Assembly: GCA_003648455.1 (NCBI GenBank)
Contig: QMPG01000015.1
Span: 1 to 22,365, forward strand
Origin: Bacteroidota bacterium
GTDB taxonomy: Bacteria; Bacteroidota; Bacteroidia; Bacteroidales; B39-G9
Direction: 5' to 3'
DNA: 22,365 nucleotides
In this document: piece after piece, positions 1-7,799 of the stretch
Position numbering within the stretch: the stretch's first letter is position 1
Layout: the number at the start of each line of letters is the position of its first letter
The notes under the pieces: model-generated
What the model saw: the letters and a program-made list of their open reading frames with translations, nothing else
Told to the model about the DNA's origin: nothing
The model's database searches: none
Made by a program: the position numbers and the translations under genes

Positions 1-282
1 ATCAAATAATCCAGATGGAATTGATGTTAAATCAGTATTGGTAAAAGTATTATAAAAAGTTTCAACTAAAGGGTTGTTGTCAAACAATCCAGATGGTATT
101 GATGTTATTGGAACGTTTTGAAAAGCATAACCAAAAGAAGTTGCTAAAGTATTATATCTAAATAAATCTGTTGGTATTGTTGTTATATCAGTGCCTAAAA
201 AAGTACGACTAAAACTAGTAATTCCAGTACATCCATCAAATAAATTATCTGGTATTGTTGTTATAGCAGTATTATAAAACAT
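1..282 (-). repeat. Tandem 78-bp coding repeat (26-residue IPxxLF units)
   Basis: Residues 218-243, 244-269, 270-295 and 296-311 of the edge gene are four in-frame copies of a 26-residue unit, the last cut by the window. The period is visible in the DNA: 'agatgg(a/t)attgatgtta' recurs 78 bp apart near positions 12 and 90. Conserved positions are Phe near unit position 2, 'I/L-T-S/T-I-P' at 7-11 and Leu-Phe at 14-15, while residues between vary. The array continues beyond the window. Confidence 0.85.
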
Positions 283-933
283 ATCAGTCGCATCAGTAAT
301 TTTACTCATGTTCTTCCAACTAGAATTAATATTAGATAAATTACTACAACTTTGAAATTTAACTGTTTTTAAATGTCTAGCGCTCAACATTTCTTTTAGT
401 TCTTGCACTTGAGTATTAGAAGTTAAATCAAAATACTCACAAGCACCTGTGATATGAATATCATAATCTCCTGCGTCTGCATAAGTATGAACTAAATTTC
501 CATCATCATAAGTTGTAATGTCATCAGAAGAATTATCTCCCCAATCAATAATTGCATCTATTATATGAGAAGCTTCGCTAGGAAAAGTAAAATCCTCACT
601 CGCACCAGTCGTTGTAATCTTAAATTTAAAATCATCAGAGTAAGTAGAAGAAGTATTAGGTAAAGTCAAATCTTGAAAAAGACTATATCTTATATTAGAA
701 CCAGCGTTTATTTCTATAGTTAAATCATCAGGAGGTCCAACAGTCCAGTCAACAGTTGCGCCCAAAAACTCTGTTGGCATATCTGCGTCTACAATAACAT
801 CTCCTGCATTAATAGCAGTATTTAATATGTTATTAGAAAATATCATATTTTCTTCATCGGTAAAAGTAGCACTAGATGTTTTGTTCTGTTGAAACTTTAC
901 TTTACTTATAAACTCAACTTTTTTTTGTGACAT
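1..933 (-). CDS. Adhesin/tail-fibre-like protein with PKD-like domain and 26-residue IPxxLF repeats (partial)
   Basis: This gene runs off the window edge, so only the first 311 residues are visible and the C-terminus is missing. It starts at ATG 933, behind a clear AGAGGA ribosome site, 2 bp after the stop of the upstream fibre gene. Residues about 100-165 form a PKD-like beta-sandwich, with the motifs IIDWGD (128-133) and VHTYADAGDYDI (148-159). From residue 218 onward there are four units of a 26-residue repeat with the core 'T-x-IP-x-x-LF'. They resemble the BspA-like or leucine-rich surface repeats written 'SIPSGLFDNNP' in bacterial and phage adhesins. No signal peptide is visible, as expected for a virion protein. 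A role in receptor binding is inferred from these domains and from its place after two fibre genes. Confidence 0.75.
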   Translation of the reverse strand, partial: MSQKKVEFISKVKFQQNKTSSATFTDEENMIFSNNILNTAINAGDVIVDADMPTEFLGATVDWTVGPPDDLTIEINAGSNIRYSLFQDLTLPNTSSTYSDDFKFKITTTGASEDFTFPSEASHIIDAIIDWGDNSSDDITTYDDGNLVHTYADAGDYDIHITGACEYFDLTSNTQVQELKEMLSARHLKTVKFQSCSNLSNINSSWKNMSKITDATDMFYNTAITTIPDNLFDGCTGITSFSRTFLGTDITTIPTDLFRYNTLATSFGYAFQNVPITSIPSGLFDNNPLVETFYNTFTNTDLTSIPSGLFD

Positions 934-935
934 TA

Positions 936-2999
936 TTATCCTCTTTGGGTAATCTTAATAGTTGCGTAAGTTTCAGCTCCGCCATCATCAACTGACATTC
1001 CCATATTACCAACTAATTCTGTATAATGGTCTAAACGAATATCTGCTGTATCTGATAATGTAATTTGTCCCATAACTGAAACATCAATTACATCAAGACT
1101 TGCAACATCTGCTAACGATGCCTTTCCTGTTAATAGAACTGCTGTATTTGTTGTATCGTAAATTCTTAATTTTTGCTTACCTACTTGATAGCCAGATGAG
1201 AATGCTTCAATATCAAAAGTTCCAGCGGGTAAAGTAATCAAATTAGCTGCTAAGGTTGAAGTAAGAATTTCTTCTCGACTTCCTGTTGTTGCTAGTGCTA
1301 CAATATTCCAAGTTGTAGCGGCAGTTGCATCTCCATCAACGGTAGTTGCTTCTTGATAAGAATATTCACTAACATTTGGATTTAACATTCCATTTAAAAT
1401 TGCTTGTAAATTTCCAGTTAATCCAGAGGTTGAGCCAGATGGAGTAATTCCCGCTAAACCTGCACAACCAATTAAACCAGCACCAGCAGCAACTTGATAG
1501 TTTGCACCTTCAGTTGAAACTAATTCTACATATTCATATAAATCTTGACGATTAGTATTCATTGCTTGTTCTGATGTAACAATTGGATTTTCACCAGTTT
1601 CTCTTACGGACCAGTCAAAGTCAGTTTGACTATCAAAATCAAACTCATCAACTGCTGTGAAAGTGCCACCAACAGATGCTGCACCAATAAACTTTTTAGT
1701 TGCATCATCCCAAACAATTCCAGCTCCGTCAATTATTGCATCTACTCTTGCTACTTGAAGTTCACTTCCAATTTCTCCAGTTTTAAATTCATCATCAGCT
1801 TCATCAAAAATTATTTGATAGTTAGTAAAATTTCCTCTATCAATAAGAAGTCCTGCTTCTCCACTGATAACAGTAATTCCATCTCCTGTCTCACCATTAT
1901 TTAATGTAATTGTATTATCAGTAATTACTAAATCTTCAGTATCAACCGTAGTAGTCGTTCCATCGACTGTAAGGTCGCCGGTGATTGTTGTTAGGGGAGC
2001 AGTCATTACAATATTTCCAACAGAAGTAATTTCTGTTCCACCACCAGAACTTAAAACCAAAGAATCTGTATCTGTAGAAGTAGTTGAAATGGTTTTCTTT
2101 TCACCAATTAAAGTATGTGCATTGTCTGCTGTAAATGCAAAAGTTCCAATTCCAACATCTGTTACATTGACAGTTGAAAGAAGTAATTCTCCTCCGGATG
2201 GTGCAGTAGTTGCAACCATTTTAATAATACCATCAACATCATAATAGAAATAATAATCAGTAGGTGCGCCTGCGGTAATCTTAAAGAAAGGTTCTAAAGT
2301 TATTTTTGTTATGTCACCTGCAAGTGCTGCAACCATTAACTCTAAAAAGTCTACTTCATTGTAGATATCGGTAATGATTTCAAATCCTGTTGCTTTTCCG
2401 GCAATATCATCATCAATAAAATCAGCTTCATCAGCTGCTCCATAATAATAAGTGGAGTAAGTGTTTGCGTTTAAATCTTTTCGTTTGATTTTTGCTTTGT
2501 AAGTATCAATTCCAGTTCCACCAGTAATATATTTAAACTCTACTGATTCTCTTCCTGCAAGAAGATCCATATTTAAAATTTTACCAATTTGTCTAGCGGC
2601 AATATCTAATGTAGGTGTATTAACTAATACCATAGGGGTAGTATGTTCACCACTATTGGAATCAGTATAAGCCATAGAAGAAATTCCAGGTGGAATTCTA
2701 ATATAATTTTCAGGAACAGTATTTACTACTACTTGAAGCCCATCATCAACATCTATATTATATTCGTTACCTAATGAATTAGGGAATACGCCGTCTTGGG
2801 TGTGCTCTATAGATGCGCTTGCTTCTAAGTAGGATAAAATTTTAAATTGATTTTCGTAGATATTATTTATCGGTCTCCCGATGTCTTGACCCGTTTTTGA
2901 ATCATCTGTTGCGTAGAGTTCTATGCTATCATATACTGTGTTTCCATCAAACACTTCTTCATTACGGACAATATCTTCTCTACCAAAAAACTTTAACAT
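936..2999 (-). CDS. Phage tail-fibre-like structural protein, paralogue 2
   Basis: A 687-residue, Thr/Gly/Asp-rich protein of beta-structural composition. The N-terminus (MLKFFGREDIV, then FDGNTVYDSIELY) aligns with the start of the fibre-like protein at 18553-20187 (MIKIYGKGDTV, YWDGRTTYNGLTQY). The first ~215 residues of both correspond, including 'PPGI/SPGI' and the segment ending 'IYNEVDF/MYNDVNL'. A second shared block is residues 339-410 with TGDLTVDGTTTTVDTEDL and DNTITLN, then IDRG, NYQIIFDE and GEIG. This module is familiar from fibre and other structural proteins of marine T4-like phages. The C-terminal ~240 residues, with a Gly/Ala-rich patch near 495-520, are unique to this copy. 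The likely role is a virion fibre with a shared attachment end and variable tip. The ribosome site GGAG lies 8 nt before ATG 2999, within the arm of a possible hairpin. Confidence 0.7.
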   Translation of the reverse strand: MLKFFGREDIVRNEEVFDGNTVYDSIELYATDDSKTGQDIGRPINNIYENQFKILSYLEASASIEHTQDGVFPNSLGNEYNIDVDDGLQVVVNTVPENYIRIPPGISSMAYTDSNSGEHTTPMVLVNTPTLDIAARQIGKILNMDLLAGRESVEFKYITGGTGIDTYKAKIKRKDLNANTYSTYYYGAADEADFIDDDIAGKATGFEIITDIYNEVDFLELMVAALAGDITKITLEPFFKITAGAPTDYYFYYDVDGIIKMVATTAPSGGELLLSTVNVTDVGIGTFAFTADNAHTLIGEKKTISTTSTDTDSLVLSSGGGTEITSVGNIVMTAPLTTITGDLTVDGTTTTVDTEDLVITDNTITLNNGETGDGITVISGEAGLLIDRGNFTNYQIIFDEADDEFKTGEIGSELQVARVDAIIDGAGIVWDDATKKFIGAASVGGTFTAVDEFDFDSQTDFDWSVRETGENPIVTSEQAMNTNRQDLYEYVELVSTEGANYQVAAGAGLIGCAGLAGITPSGSTSGLTGNLQAILNGMLNPNVSEYSYQEATTVDGDATAATTWNIVALATTGSREEILTSTLAANLITLPAGTFDIEAFSSGYQVGKQKLRIYDTTNTAVLLTGKASLADVASLDVIDVSVMGQITLSDTADIRLDHYTELVGNMGMSVDDGGAETYATIKITQRG

Positions 3000-3008
3000 A
3001 TTTGTATC

Positions 3009-3065
3009 TCCAGATTTGAGCTTTGTTTTATCTTTACTTATTTATGTTATTAGTCTAAATCTGGA
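3009..3065 (-). promoter_or_regulatory. Possible SD-sequestering hairpin before fibre gene 2
   Basis: The 66-bp gap between the cargo block and the fibre gene carries a perfect 9-bp inverted repeat, tccagattt at 3009-3017 and aaatctgga at 3057-3065. The first arm in the mRNA begins directly after the stop codon of the radical-SAM gene. The second contains the GGA of the GGAG ribosome site for ATG 2999. The loop is 39 nt and AT-rich. No U-run follows, so it is not a classic terminator. Translational control or an mRNA processing site is inferred; the long loop makes this tentative. Confidence 0.35.
3039..3046 (-). promoter_or_regulatory. Possible T4-late-type promoter element (CATAAATA)
   Basis: On the minus strand the gap before fibre gene 2 contains CATAAATA, one mismatch from the T4 late promoter consensus TATAAATA. 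It lies about 40 nt upstream of ATG 2999, in the largest gap of the minus-strand run, where separate expression of fibre and adhesin genes would make sense. The region is very AT-rich, so a chance match is quite possible. Confidence 0.25.
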
Positions 3066-4061
3066 TTATATGTTTATACCTAAAGTTTCTTTACTTAAAT
3101 CAAAGAAAGCCAAACAAGGACCATTACACATATTTATTTTTTTGAATGGGCAGTTTTTACATTTATCTGGATGAGTTACTCTATCTTCTAAAATTCTATA
3201 TCTCATATTCATATCATCAAATACTTGATCTATAGTTTTATATTTTCTTGTATCAACTTTTATACTTTCTTTTAGTGGATAACAATAAGAAGCAGTTCCA
3301 TCAGGGAAAATGTCAGTAGGACAACCCTCACAACGAGTTCTAATTTTTGCTAAGAATTTTTTAATATATTTCCATTCTTCTTTGTTCTCAAACATACAAG
3401 GGTATATTATACAATCGAGAGAAGGAGTAAATCCAAGAGTTATTGCGGTTTGAGTCACAGTTAAAAACTTTTTTCCTAATTCTTTATTATTCAATATAAA
3501 AAAATCTTCTTTTTTGGTTTCCGGGTTTGCAATACTTATTCTAAATCTTTCAATACCACTTAACTTCTCATTTAGTTTTTGCATATAATCTATATAATAC
3601 TCTGATGTTTTATTATTCTCAAAAGTTATACCACAAGACATAGCTTCTTCTTTGTCATCTTTATATAGATGTTCATATATAGCATTATAATTATTAGCGA
3701 ATAAATCAAATCTACCTTTAACATCTTCAAGATTTGAAGAATTGATTAAAAAACTTACTTCTACTTTTTTGCTTGCTTCTATTATAATATTTCTAATTGT
3801 TTCATTAAAAAGAAAATTAGAAATTAAAGTAAAGTTTAATTTTCTTTTTAAGAGTTCATCTATGAAAAGTTTAAATTCTGGATGGCTTGTTGGCTCTCCA
3901 CCTAAAAGTTTAGGATGAGAGTTAGGCATTGCTTTGTCTAACATTTCAGTAAATGTTTCAAAGGACATATCTACATCGTCTTTATCTGAAATATTTCTTG
4001 TGTGAGATGCGAAACAATAAGGGCATCCTTTATCACATCTTTTTGTTATAATTAAATTCAC
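3066..4061 (-). CDS. Radical SAM protein with SPASM-like cysteine-rich C-terminus
   Basis: 331 residues. The radical-SAM cluster motif CxxxCxxC is at C9, C13 and C16 (CDKGCPYC), followed by the SAM-contacting GGEP at 54-57. The C-terminal third is cysteine-rich: C217, C222, C244, C247 and C260, then C301-x2-C304-x7-C312-x3-C316. This suggests one or two auxiliary Fe-S clusters, as in SPASM/twitch enzymes that act on peptides or other large substrates. The substrate is unknown. The start is GTG, overlapping the upstream stop by 4 nt (GTGA), which suggests translational coupling with the next radical-SAM gene upstream. The C-terminal spacing differs from the two canonical SPASM proteins in this block, so it is probably not a simple duplicate of either. 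It is the last cargo gene before the fibre genes. Confidence 0.85.
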   Translation of the reverse strand: MNLIITKRCDKGCPYCFASHTRNISDKDDVDMSFETFTEMLDKAMPNSHPKLLGGEPTSHPEFKLFIDELLKRKLNFTLISNFLFNETIRNIIIEASKKVEVSFLINSSNLEDVKGRFDLFANNYNAIYEHLYKDDKEEAMSCGITFENNKTSEYYIDYMQKLNEKLSGIERFRISIANPETKKEDFFILNNKELGKKFLTVTQTAITLGFTPSLDCIIYPCMFENKEEWKYIKKFLAKIRTRCEGCPTDIFPDGTASYCYPLKESIKVDTRKYKTIDQVFDDMNMRYRILEDRVTHPDKCKNCPFKKINMCNGPCLAFFDLSKETLGINI

Positions 4062-5095
4062 TTACAATCTTCTTTTATATTAAAATTTATTCTACTAAAA
4101 TCACAAACTGACTTTCTTATTTTCAAGAAATCTTTATCTTTATGCCATTGGTCTGCAATACATCCGCCTCTACAATCTTCTTTTATATCACAACTATTAC
4201 ATATTATTTTTTTGTCTTTGCTCCAAGAAAAAAAGTAGGTTCTATCTACGAAATTATTATATAATTCTTCGTTAGTAATTCCATCCTTTATATTTCCATA
4301 AGATAAATCTTCTGTATCTATCATTTTGGGAACAAACTGATGACAAAAATACAGCTTCCCGTTAGGGGCAATTGTAATAGCTTTGTCAGCTGGAAGGCAA
4401 ACTGTTCCATCTTCTTTGTTGTTATTTTTTATGACATTGTTAGGTTGTACTAATCCTTCTTCTTTTACTCTTTTTAATTGTTTTTCTATTTCTTCTAATT
4501 CTTCTTTTGTATAGTCATCTTCCATATTCCAGTTTACATTATAGTTAAACTCTAACTTGTTAAAAAACTTACAATTTTCATATAAATATTTATAGTTATG
4601 TTTGCCTATTACCATTAATAATATAGTCTTTGGAATTTTTGCTTTAATTTCTGGTAAGATTTGCATTATAGAATTCCAAGTAGGTTTCCCGTCTATTGTA
4701 ATTCTTGCTTTATTGCTTTCTTCTATACCATCTAACGACACAGCGATTTCAACTTTATTCTTTGCTAGAAAATCTATTATTTTAGAATTAAGTAATGTTC
4801 CATTAATAGTTGTAATAAATTTATGTTCGTGTTTAAAATGAGAATTAGTTATTTCAACAAAAGATTTAAAAAACTTCCAATTAGCGAGTGGTTCTCCACC
4901 AAACATATTAAAAGTAATTGGAAGTTTAGTGCTCGCTGTTTGTTCAGCAAAGTGAAGAATGTTTGGTATCATATCTTCTGTCATAATTTTTGTGTTAGAA
5001 TTGCAATCCCTATTAGAGTAAAGATTGTCAAAACAATAAGTACATCTTAGATTGCAATTATCAGTTAAAATCAAATTATATTGTGTGAATTCCAT
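4058..5095 (-). CDS. Radical SAM/SPASM enzyme (anSME or peptide-maturase type)
   Basis: 345 residues. The CNLRCTYC motif gives C14, C18 and C21, with GGEP at 66-69. The C-terminus is a full seven-cysteine SPASM domain: C233-x17-C251, then C299-x2-C302-x5-C308-x3-C312-x18-C331. This architecture is known from anaerobic sulfatase-maturating enzymes and many RiPP peptide maturases, which oxidise or crosslink side chains of a protein substrate. The spacing matches the SPASM domain of the 13636-14946 protein exactly, so the two are related or functionally similar. No sulfatase gene is visible, so classical sulfatase maturation is unlikely. I see no convincing ribosome site before ATG 5095. The gene lies 14 bp after the HExxH gene and overlaps the next by 4 nt. 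Confidence 0.88.
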   Translation of the reverse strand: MEFTQYNLILTDNCNLRCTYCFDNLYSNRDCNSNTKIMTEDMIPNILHFAEQTASTKLPITFNMFGGEPLANWKFFKSFVEITNSHFKHEHKFITTINGTLLNSKIIDFLAKNKVEIAVSLDGIEESNKARITIDGKPTWNSIMQILPEIKAKIPKTILLMVIGKHNYKYLYENCKFFNKLEFNYNVNWNMEDDYTKEELEEIEKQLKRVKEEGLVQPNNVIKNNNKEDGTVCLPADKAITIAPNGKLYFCHQFVPKMIDTEDLSYGNIKDGITNEELYNNFVDRTYFFSWSKDKKIICNSCDIKEDCRGGCIADQWHKDKDFLKIRKSVCDFSRINFNIKEDCK

Positions 5096-5109
5096 ATAAT
5101 ATATATGTT

Positions 5110-5526
5110 TTATCTATCTACCCCACCAAGTTTATCAGCCCAGTTTTCAGGCCAACGCATATAATAAGTTTCTGGCTTTAAAATTTTAAGTCTTGTAAGA
5201 ATATTCATAGAACCAGATGCTATTCCAACTGAAAGCAAATAGAACCATCCTAACATTTTGCTTTGTTTAGAATGTCCAATTTCATGCTTAACGGTTTTGT
5301 CAAACTGGTATTGACTTTCAGACAGAAAAATAAATCTTCCTAATGAAATTCCTCCAAAAGCACCTGCTATTTTATAGACATCAGCTTCTTTAAACGCAAG
5401 AACTTCTACAATTCTTTTTTTCTTTTCTAAGATTTTTTTGATAATAAATCCTAATAGATGTTGTGGCCCTTGCCAAACATCTCCCGCTACTACTGCAATT
5501 TTTGCAATTACTTCAATAATTTTCAT
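5110..5526 (-). CDS. Small HExxH-motif protein (putative zinc metallopeptidase)
   Basis: 138 residues. A zinc-metallopeptidase-type HExxH motif (HEIGHSKQSK) occupies residues 81-90. It is followed by a hydrophobic stretch at 91-104 that may touch the membrane, and a conserved-looking C-terminus WPENWADKLGG (125-135) whose Glu127 or Asp131 could be a further ligand. Near the N-terminus, WQGPQHLLGFII (18-29) is hydrophobic. Small bacterial proteins with this layout (a WQG-x-QHLLG start and a late HExGHSxQS) are familiar as uncharacterised proteins, so family membership is fairly secure but function is not. It has a strong AAGGAG ribosome site and overlaps the CMP-KDO synthetase stop by 4 nt (ATGA). 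A protease in a radical-SAM cluster could process a modified precursor, but that is only inference from context. Confidence 0.6.
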   Translation of the reverse strand: MKIIEVIAKIAVVAGDVWQGPQHLLGFIIKKILEKKKRIVEVLAFKEADVYKIAGAFGGISLGRFIFLSESQYQFDKTVKHEIGHSKQSKMLGWFYLLSVGIASGSMNILTRLKILKPETYYMRWPENWADKLGGVDR

Positions 5527-6284
5527 ATTTTCTCCTTAAAGTAAGTTTCAACCATTCTCTCTTCTAATTTTCTGTTATCTGAGGCTATGTCAATTCCAAA
5601 ACCGTTATGCCTTATCTTATACGCATACAATCCTTGAGCCAAAAAATTGTTTTGTTCTAAACTTTCAATTCTTGCGTTGTCATCTTCCTTCCATAAGAAA
5701 TCACCAAAAGCAAATAATAAAAATGAAGGGAAAAAGAAAACTCCAACATGTCTTTTATAAACACTTAAATCGCTATAATATCCTCCACTCTTACTAGAAG
5801 GAATAATTGCTCTGGATGTATAATTTATCCTATCTCCAGACATTACAATTTTGCAAGAATTAGGATTGACAACATCTCCTTTATTATAGAAATTGCTATA
5901 TAAAGTTACAATTCCATTAAAAGGACCATGCTCATCATAGACCCTATTGACTTCCAAAGGGTCAATAGATGGTTCGTCTATTGGTATTGTCATAAAAGTT
6001 TCAAAATCTGGATAATGTTCCCGGACACCACGAAGTCTTTCAGAACCACTATTATACATTTCTTTTTGAAAAAGAAGTTCAACCTCTTGTTCTTTACAGA
6101 TTAGTTTTATTTGATTGTCGTCGCTGCCAGAAGCAACTATAATTTTATCTACAAAATCTAATTTCTTTGCGTTTAATATTGCGTTCTCTATTAATGTTTT
6201 ACCTTTATATAAGGAAAGAGGTTTCCCGTTAAATCGGGAACTCTCCATTCTTACTGGAATTACACAGATTACTTTATTTAACAC
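5523..6284 (-). CDS. kdsB: 3-deoxy-manno-octulosonate cytidylyltransferase-like (CMP-KDO synthetase)
   Basis: 253 residues, the usual KdsB length. The family activates KDO with CTP to CMP-KDO in the cytoplasm. Visible family signatures are IPVRMESSRFNGKPL near the N-terminus (compare IPARYAS-R-PGKPL), NSGSERLRGV (compare SGTERLAEV), PIDEPSIDP in place of the usual QGDEP, NPNSCKIV, SRAIIP, RHVGVFFFP and the final GFGIDIASD (compare GTGVDTPED). The changed QGD (now PID) and other divergence leave room for a related sugar acid as substrate. The start is GTG 6284, since the first internal ATG would remove the nucleotide-binding loop. It overlaps the transaldolase-like gene by 11 bp and pairs with the KDO-8-phosphate synthase gene 3.3 kb upstream in the same transcription unit. 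Confidence 0.85.
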   Translation of the reverse strand: MLNKVICVIPVRMESSRFNGKPLSLYKGKTLIENAILNAKKLDFVDKIIVASGSDDNQIKLICKEQEVELLFQKEMYNSGSERLRGVREHYPDFETFMTIPIDEPSIDPLEVNRVYDEHGPFNGIVTLYSNFYNKGDVVNPNSCKIVMSGDRINYTSRAIIPSSKSGGYYSDLSVYKRHVGVFFFPSFLLFAFGDFLWKEDDNARIESLEQNNFLAQGLYAYKIRHNGFGIDIASDNRKLEERMVETYFKEKI

Positions 6285-6888
6285 TTTTCAATTCTTCTAT
6301 AGAATTCTTATTATTAAATAATTCTTCTAATACTTTTGGCTTAATTGTAGCATAATTATAATTGGCATTAAGCGCTGCAAGTACATCGTCTGTATCTCTT
6401 AAAGATGCTGCTACTAAATTATCCATTCTAAACATTATAGACTTAGCCTTAAATAAAAATTCCTTATCTGGGTTTTTATTGTAATAAATCATAGACCAAT
6501 CCATATTAAACTCAATAACTTGATTTAATTGTACTATATTATAAACAGATGTAGCACAAATTTTTGTTTTTCTATTACAAAAATCTTGTATCATTTCAAG
6601 ATAACTTTCAACAATGGGAAACTTTATAACAAATTCAATTTGTTTGTCATTATTATTAGCTTCTTGAATAATGAAAGCTGACTTTAAATTTCTTGGTTGT
6701 ATCATAATAGTCGTATTACTAATATCATTATGGAATATTCCATCTTTTTTATCATAAAGAAATTTTTCAATCTCTTCATGATTATTTAACATAGTTCTAT
6801 TAGTTGTAGCTCCCGCAAAGGAGCTTCCTAATAAACTCTTCCACTTAATAATTTCTTTGACGTTTGCGCTATCTACAAAATACTTCAT
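6274..6888 (-). CDS. Transaldolase / fructose-6-phosphate aldolase family protein
   Basis: 204 residues, slightly shorter than the ~215-220 of TalC/FSA-type enzymes. The barrel start KYFVDSANVKEI, the loop GATTNRT (compare GVTTNPT), the Schiff-base lysine in FVIKFPIVE (Lys89), ATSVYNIVQ (compare GTAVYGAAQ), YYNK (compare YVNR) and VAASLRD (compare LAASFRN) all line up with the family. Two conserved positions differ: Pro to Arg in TTNPT and Arg to Lys in YVNR, the latter near the phosphate site. The fold and catalytic Lys are therefore kept, but substrate preference may differ. It sits just before CMP-KDO synthetase, with an 11-bp overlap. By stereochemistry, an FSA-type aldol of glycolaldehyde onto glyceraldehyde-3-phosphate would give arabinose-5-phosphate, the substrate of KDO-8-phosphate synthase. 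That role is a hypothesis. ATG 6888 has a GGAGAG ribosome site. Confidence 0.82.
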   Translation of the reverse strand: MKYFVDSANVKEIIKWKSLLGSSFAGATTNRTMLNNHEEIEKFLYDKKDGIFHNDISNTTIMIQPRNLKSAFIIQEANNNDKQIEFVIKFPIVESYLEMIQDFCNRKTKICATSVYNIVQLNQVIEFNMDWSMIYYNKNPDKEFLFKAKSIMFRMDNLVAASLRDTDDVLAALNANYNYATIKPKVLEELFNNKNSIEELKSVK

Positions 6889-7799
6889 TTACTCTCCATA
6901 TTAATATAAGTAGTTGATAATCTACCTAATCTATTTCCTGATTTAAATCTACTATTGTAAATAACTACAGAAGGATCTTCTTCATATCTCTGATCGCAAT
7001 TATCACACAACATAGGTATATCATTATCTCCATTGTGATAACTTTTTATTTGTTTATATCTAATCCCTTCAAATACACTTTCAACAGATTGTTCTTTTAA
7101 ATCTCCAAGTTCTAACTCTCCATTGTAATCAAAACAGCACATATTCATTGTCCCATCAACTTGTATCTGTAATGGACCATTGAAAGGTCGTCCGCAGGTT
7201 TGTTTTTTGACCTGCCCTTTTCTATAATTGAATGTATCAACCCAATTATGAACCTTCCAAATTTCTAATAAGTCAACCTTACTTTCAAATTTATTTCTAA
7301 TATCCTTTATTGTGTCAGGGTCGTTTTCGACCATATCACATGTGACGATAAGTTCTATTTTAGTTTTATTTTCATAGAGATAGTCAACTACATTCATTGC
7401 ATTATTAAACTCAAAGGTTTTTGCTTTTGTTATTTCTTTATATTTAGTTTCATCAACTGCATGAATAGATAATCTTAAACTGTCTAATCCACTAAACATT
7501 AATTGATCTAACATATAATCATCTAATACTCCACCATTAGATAAAACATTAACGATATAACCTAATGATTTAGCATATTCAATTTTTTGAATAATGTTTT
7601 TGTCCATGAATGGCTCACCCATTCCACTTATGGTGATAGTGGTGATTTGTTCTGGGAGTTTATCAACTATTTTATTAAATAGATAATCAGACATTATTTC
7701 TATTCCTCTATGAAAATAATTACTATTATGAGCACAAAAAGAACAATTGTAATTACAGAAGGTGCAATTTTCTATTCTTGCTTCGTTGGTGTTTGTCAC
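6885..7799 (-). CDS. Radical SAM protein with short SPASM domain (CC-x-D type)
   Basis: 304 residues. The cluster motif is C15, C19 and C22 (CNYNCSFC), with an extra C12. The SAM motif is GMGEP (59-63), and LSNGG lies at 86-90. The C-terminal short SPASM has C202, the pair C221-C222 followed by FD, a GDL turn (232-234), and C265-x2-C268. The 17177-18073 protein has nearly the same positions (C201, C220-C221, C265, C268), which marks the two as one subtype. Enzymes of this subtype are common in surface-polysaccharide and peptide-modification loci; the substrate here is unknown. The start is GTG 7799, overlapping the aminotransferase stop (GTGA). The downstream ATGA overlap with the transaldolase gene indicates tight coupling. 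Confidence 0.85.
   Translation of the reverse strand: MTNTNEARIENCTFCNYNCSFCAHNSNYFHRGIEIMSDYLFNKIVDKLPEQITTITISGMGEPFMDKNIIQKIEYAKSLGYIVNVLSNGGVLDDYMLDQLMFSGLDSLRLSIHAVDETKYKEITKAKTFEFNNAMNVVDYLYENKTKIELIVTCDMVENDPDTIKDIRNKFESKVDLLEIWKVHNWVDTFNYRKGQVKKQTCGRPFNGPLQIQVDGTMNMCCFDYNGELELGDLKEQSVESVFEGIRYKQIKSYHNGDNDIPMLCDNCDQRYEEDPSVVIYNSRFKSGNRLGRLSTTYINMESK

Noticed and set aside
1..282. Regular direct repeats that could suggest a CRISPR array
   Set aside because: The 78-bp period is in frame within an open reading frame and encodes a conserved 26-residue protein repeat; there are no short identical repeats with unique spacers.
1626..2244. Plus-strand open frames inside the fibre gene
   Set aside because: They lie opposite a clear structural gene, lack ribosome sites and have repetitive Ser/Asn/Ile composition typical of the antisense of a Thr/Asp-rich gene.
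3000..3065. A Rho-independent terminator after the cargo block
   Set aside because: The stem is AT-rich with a 39-nt loop and is followed by a ribosome site and start codon rather than a U-run.
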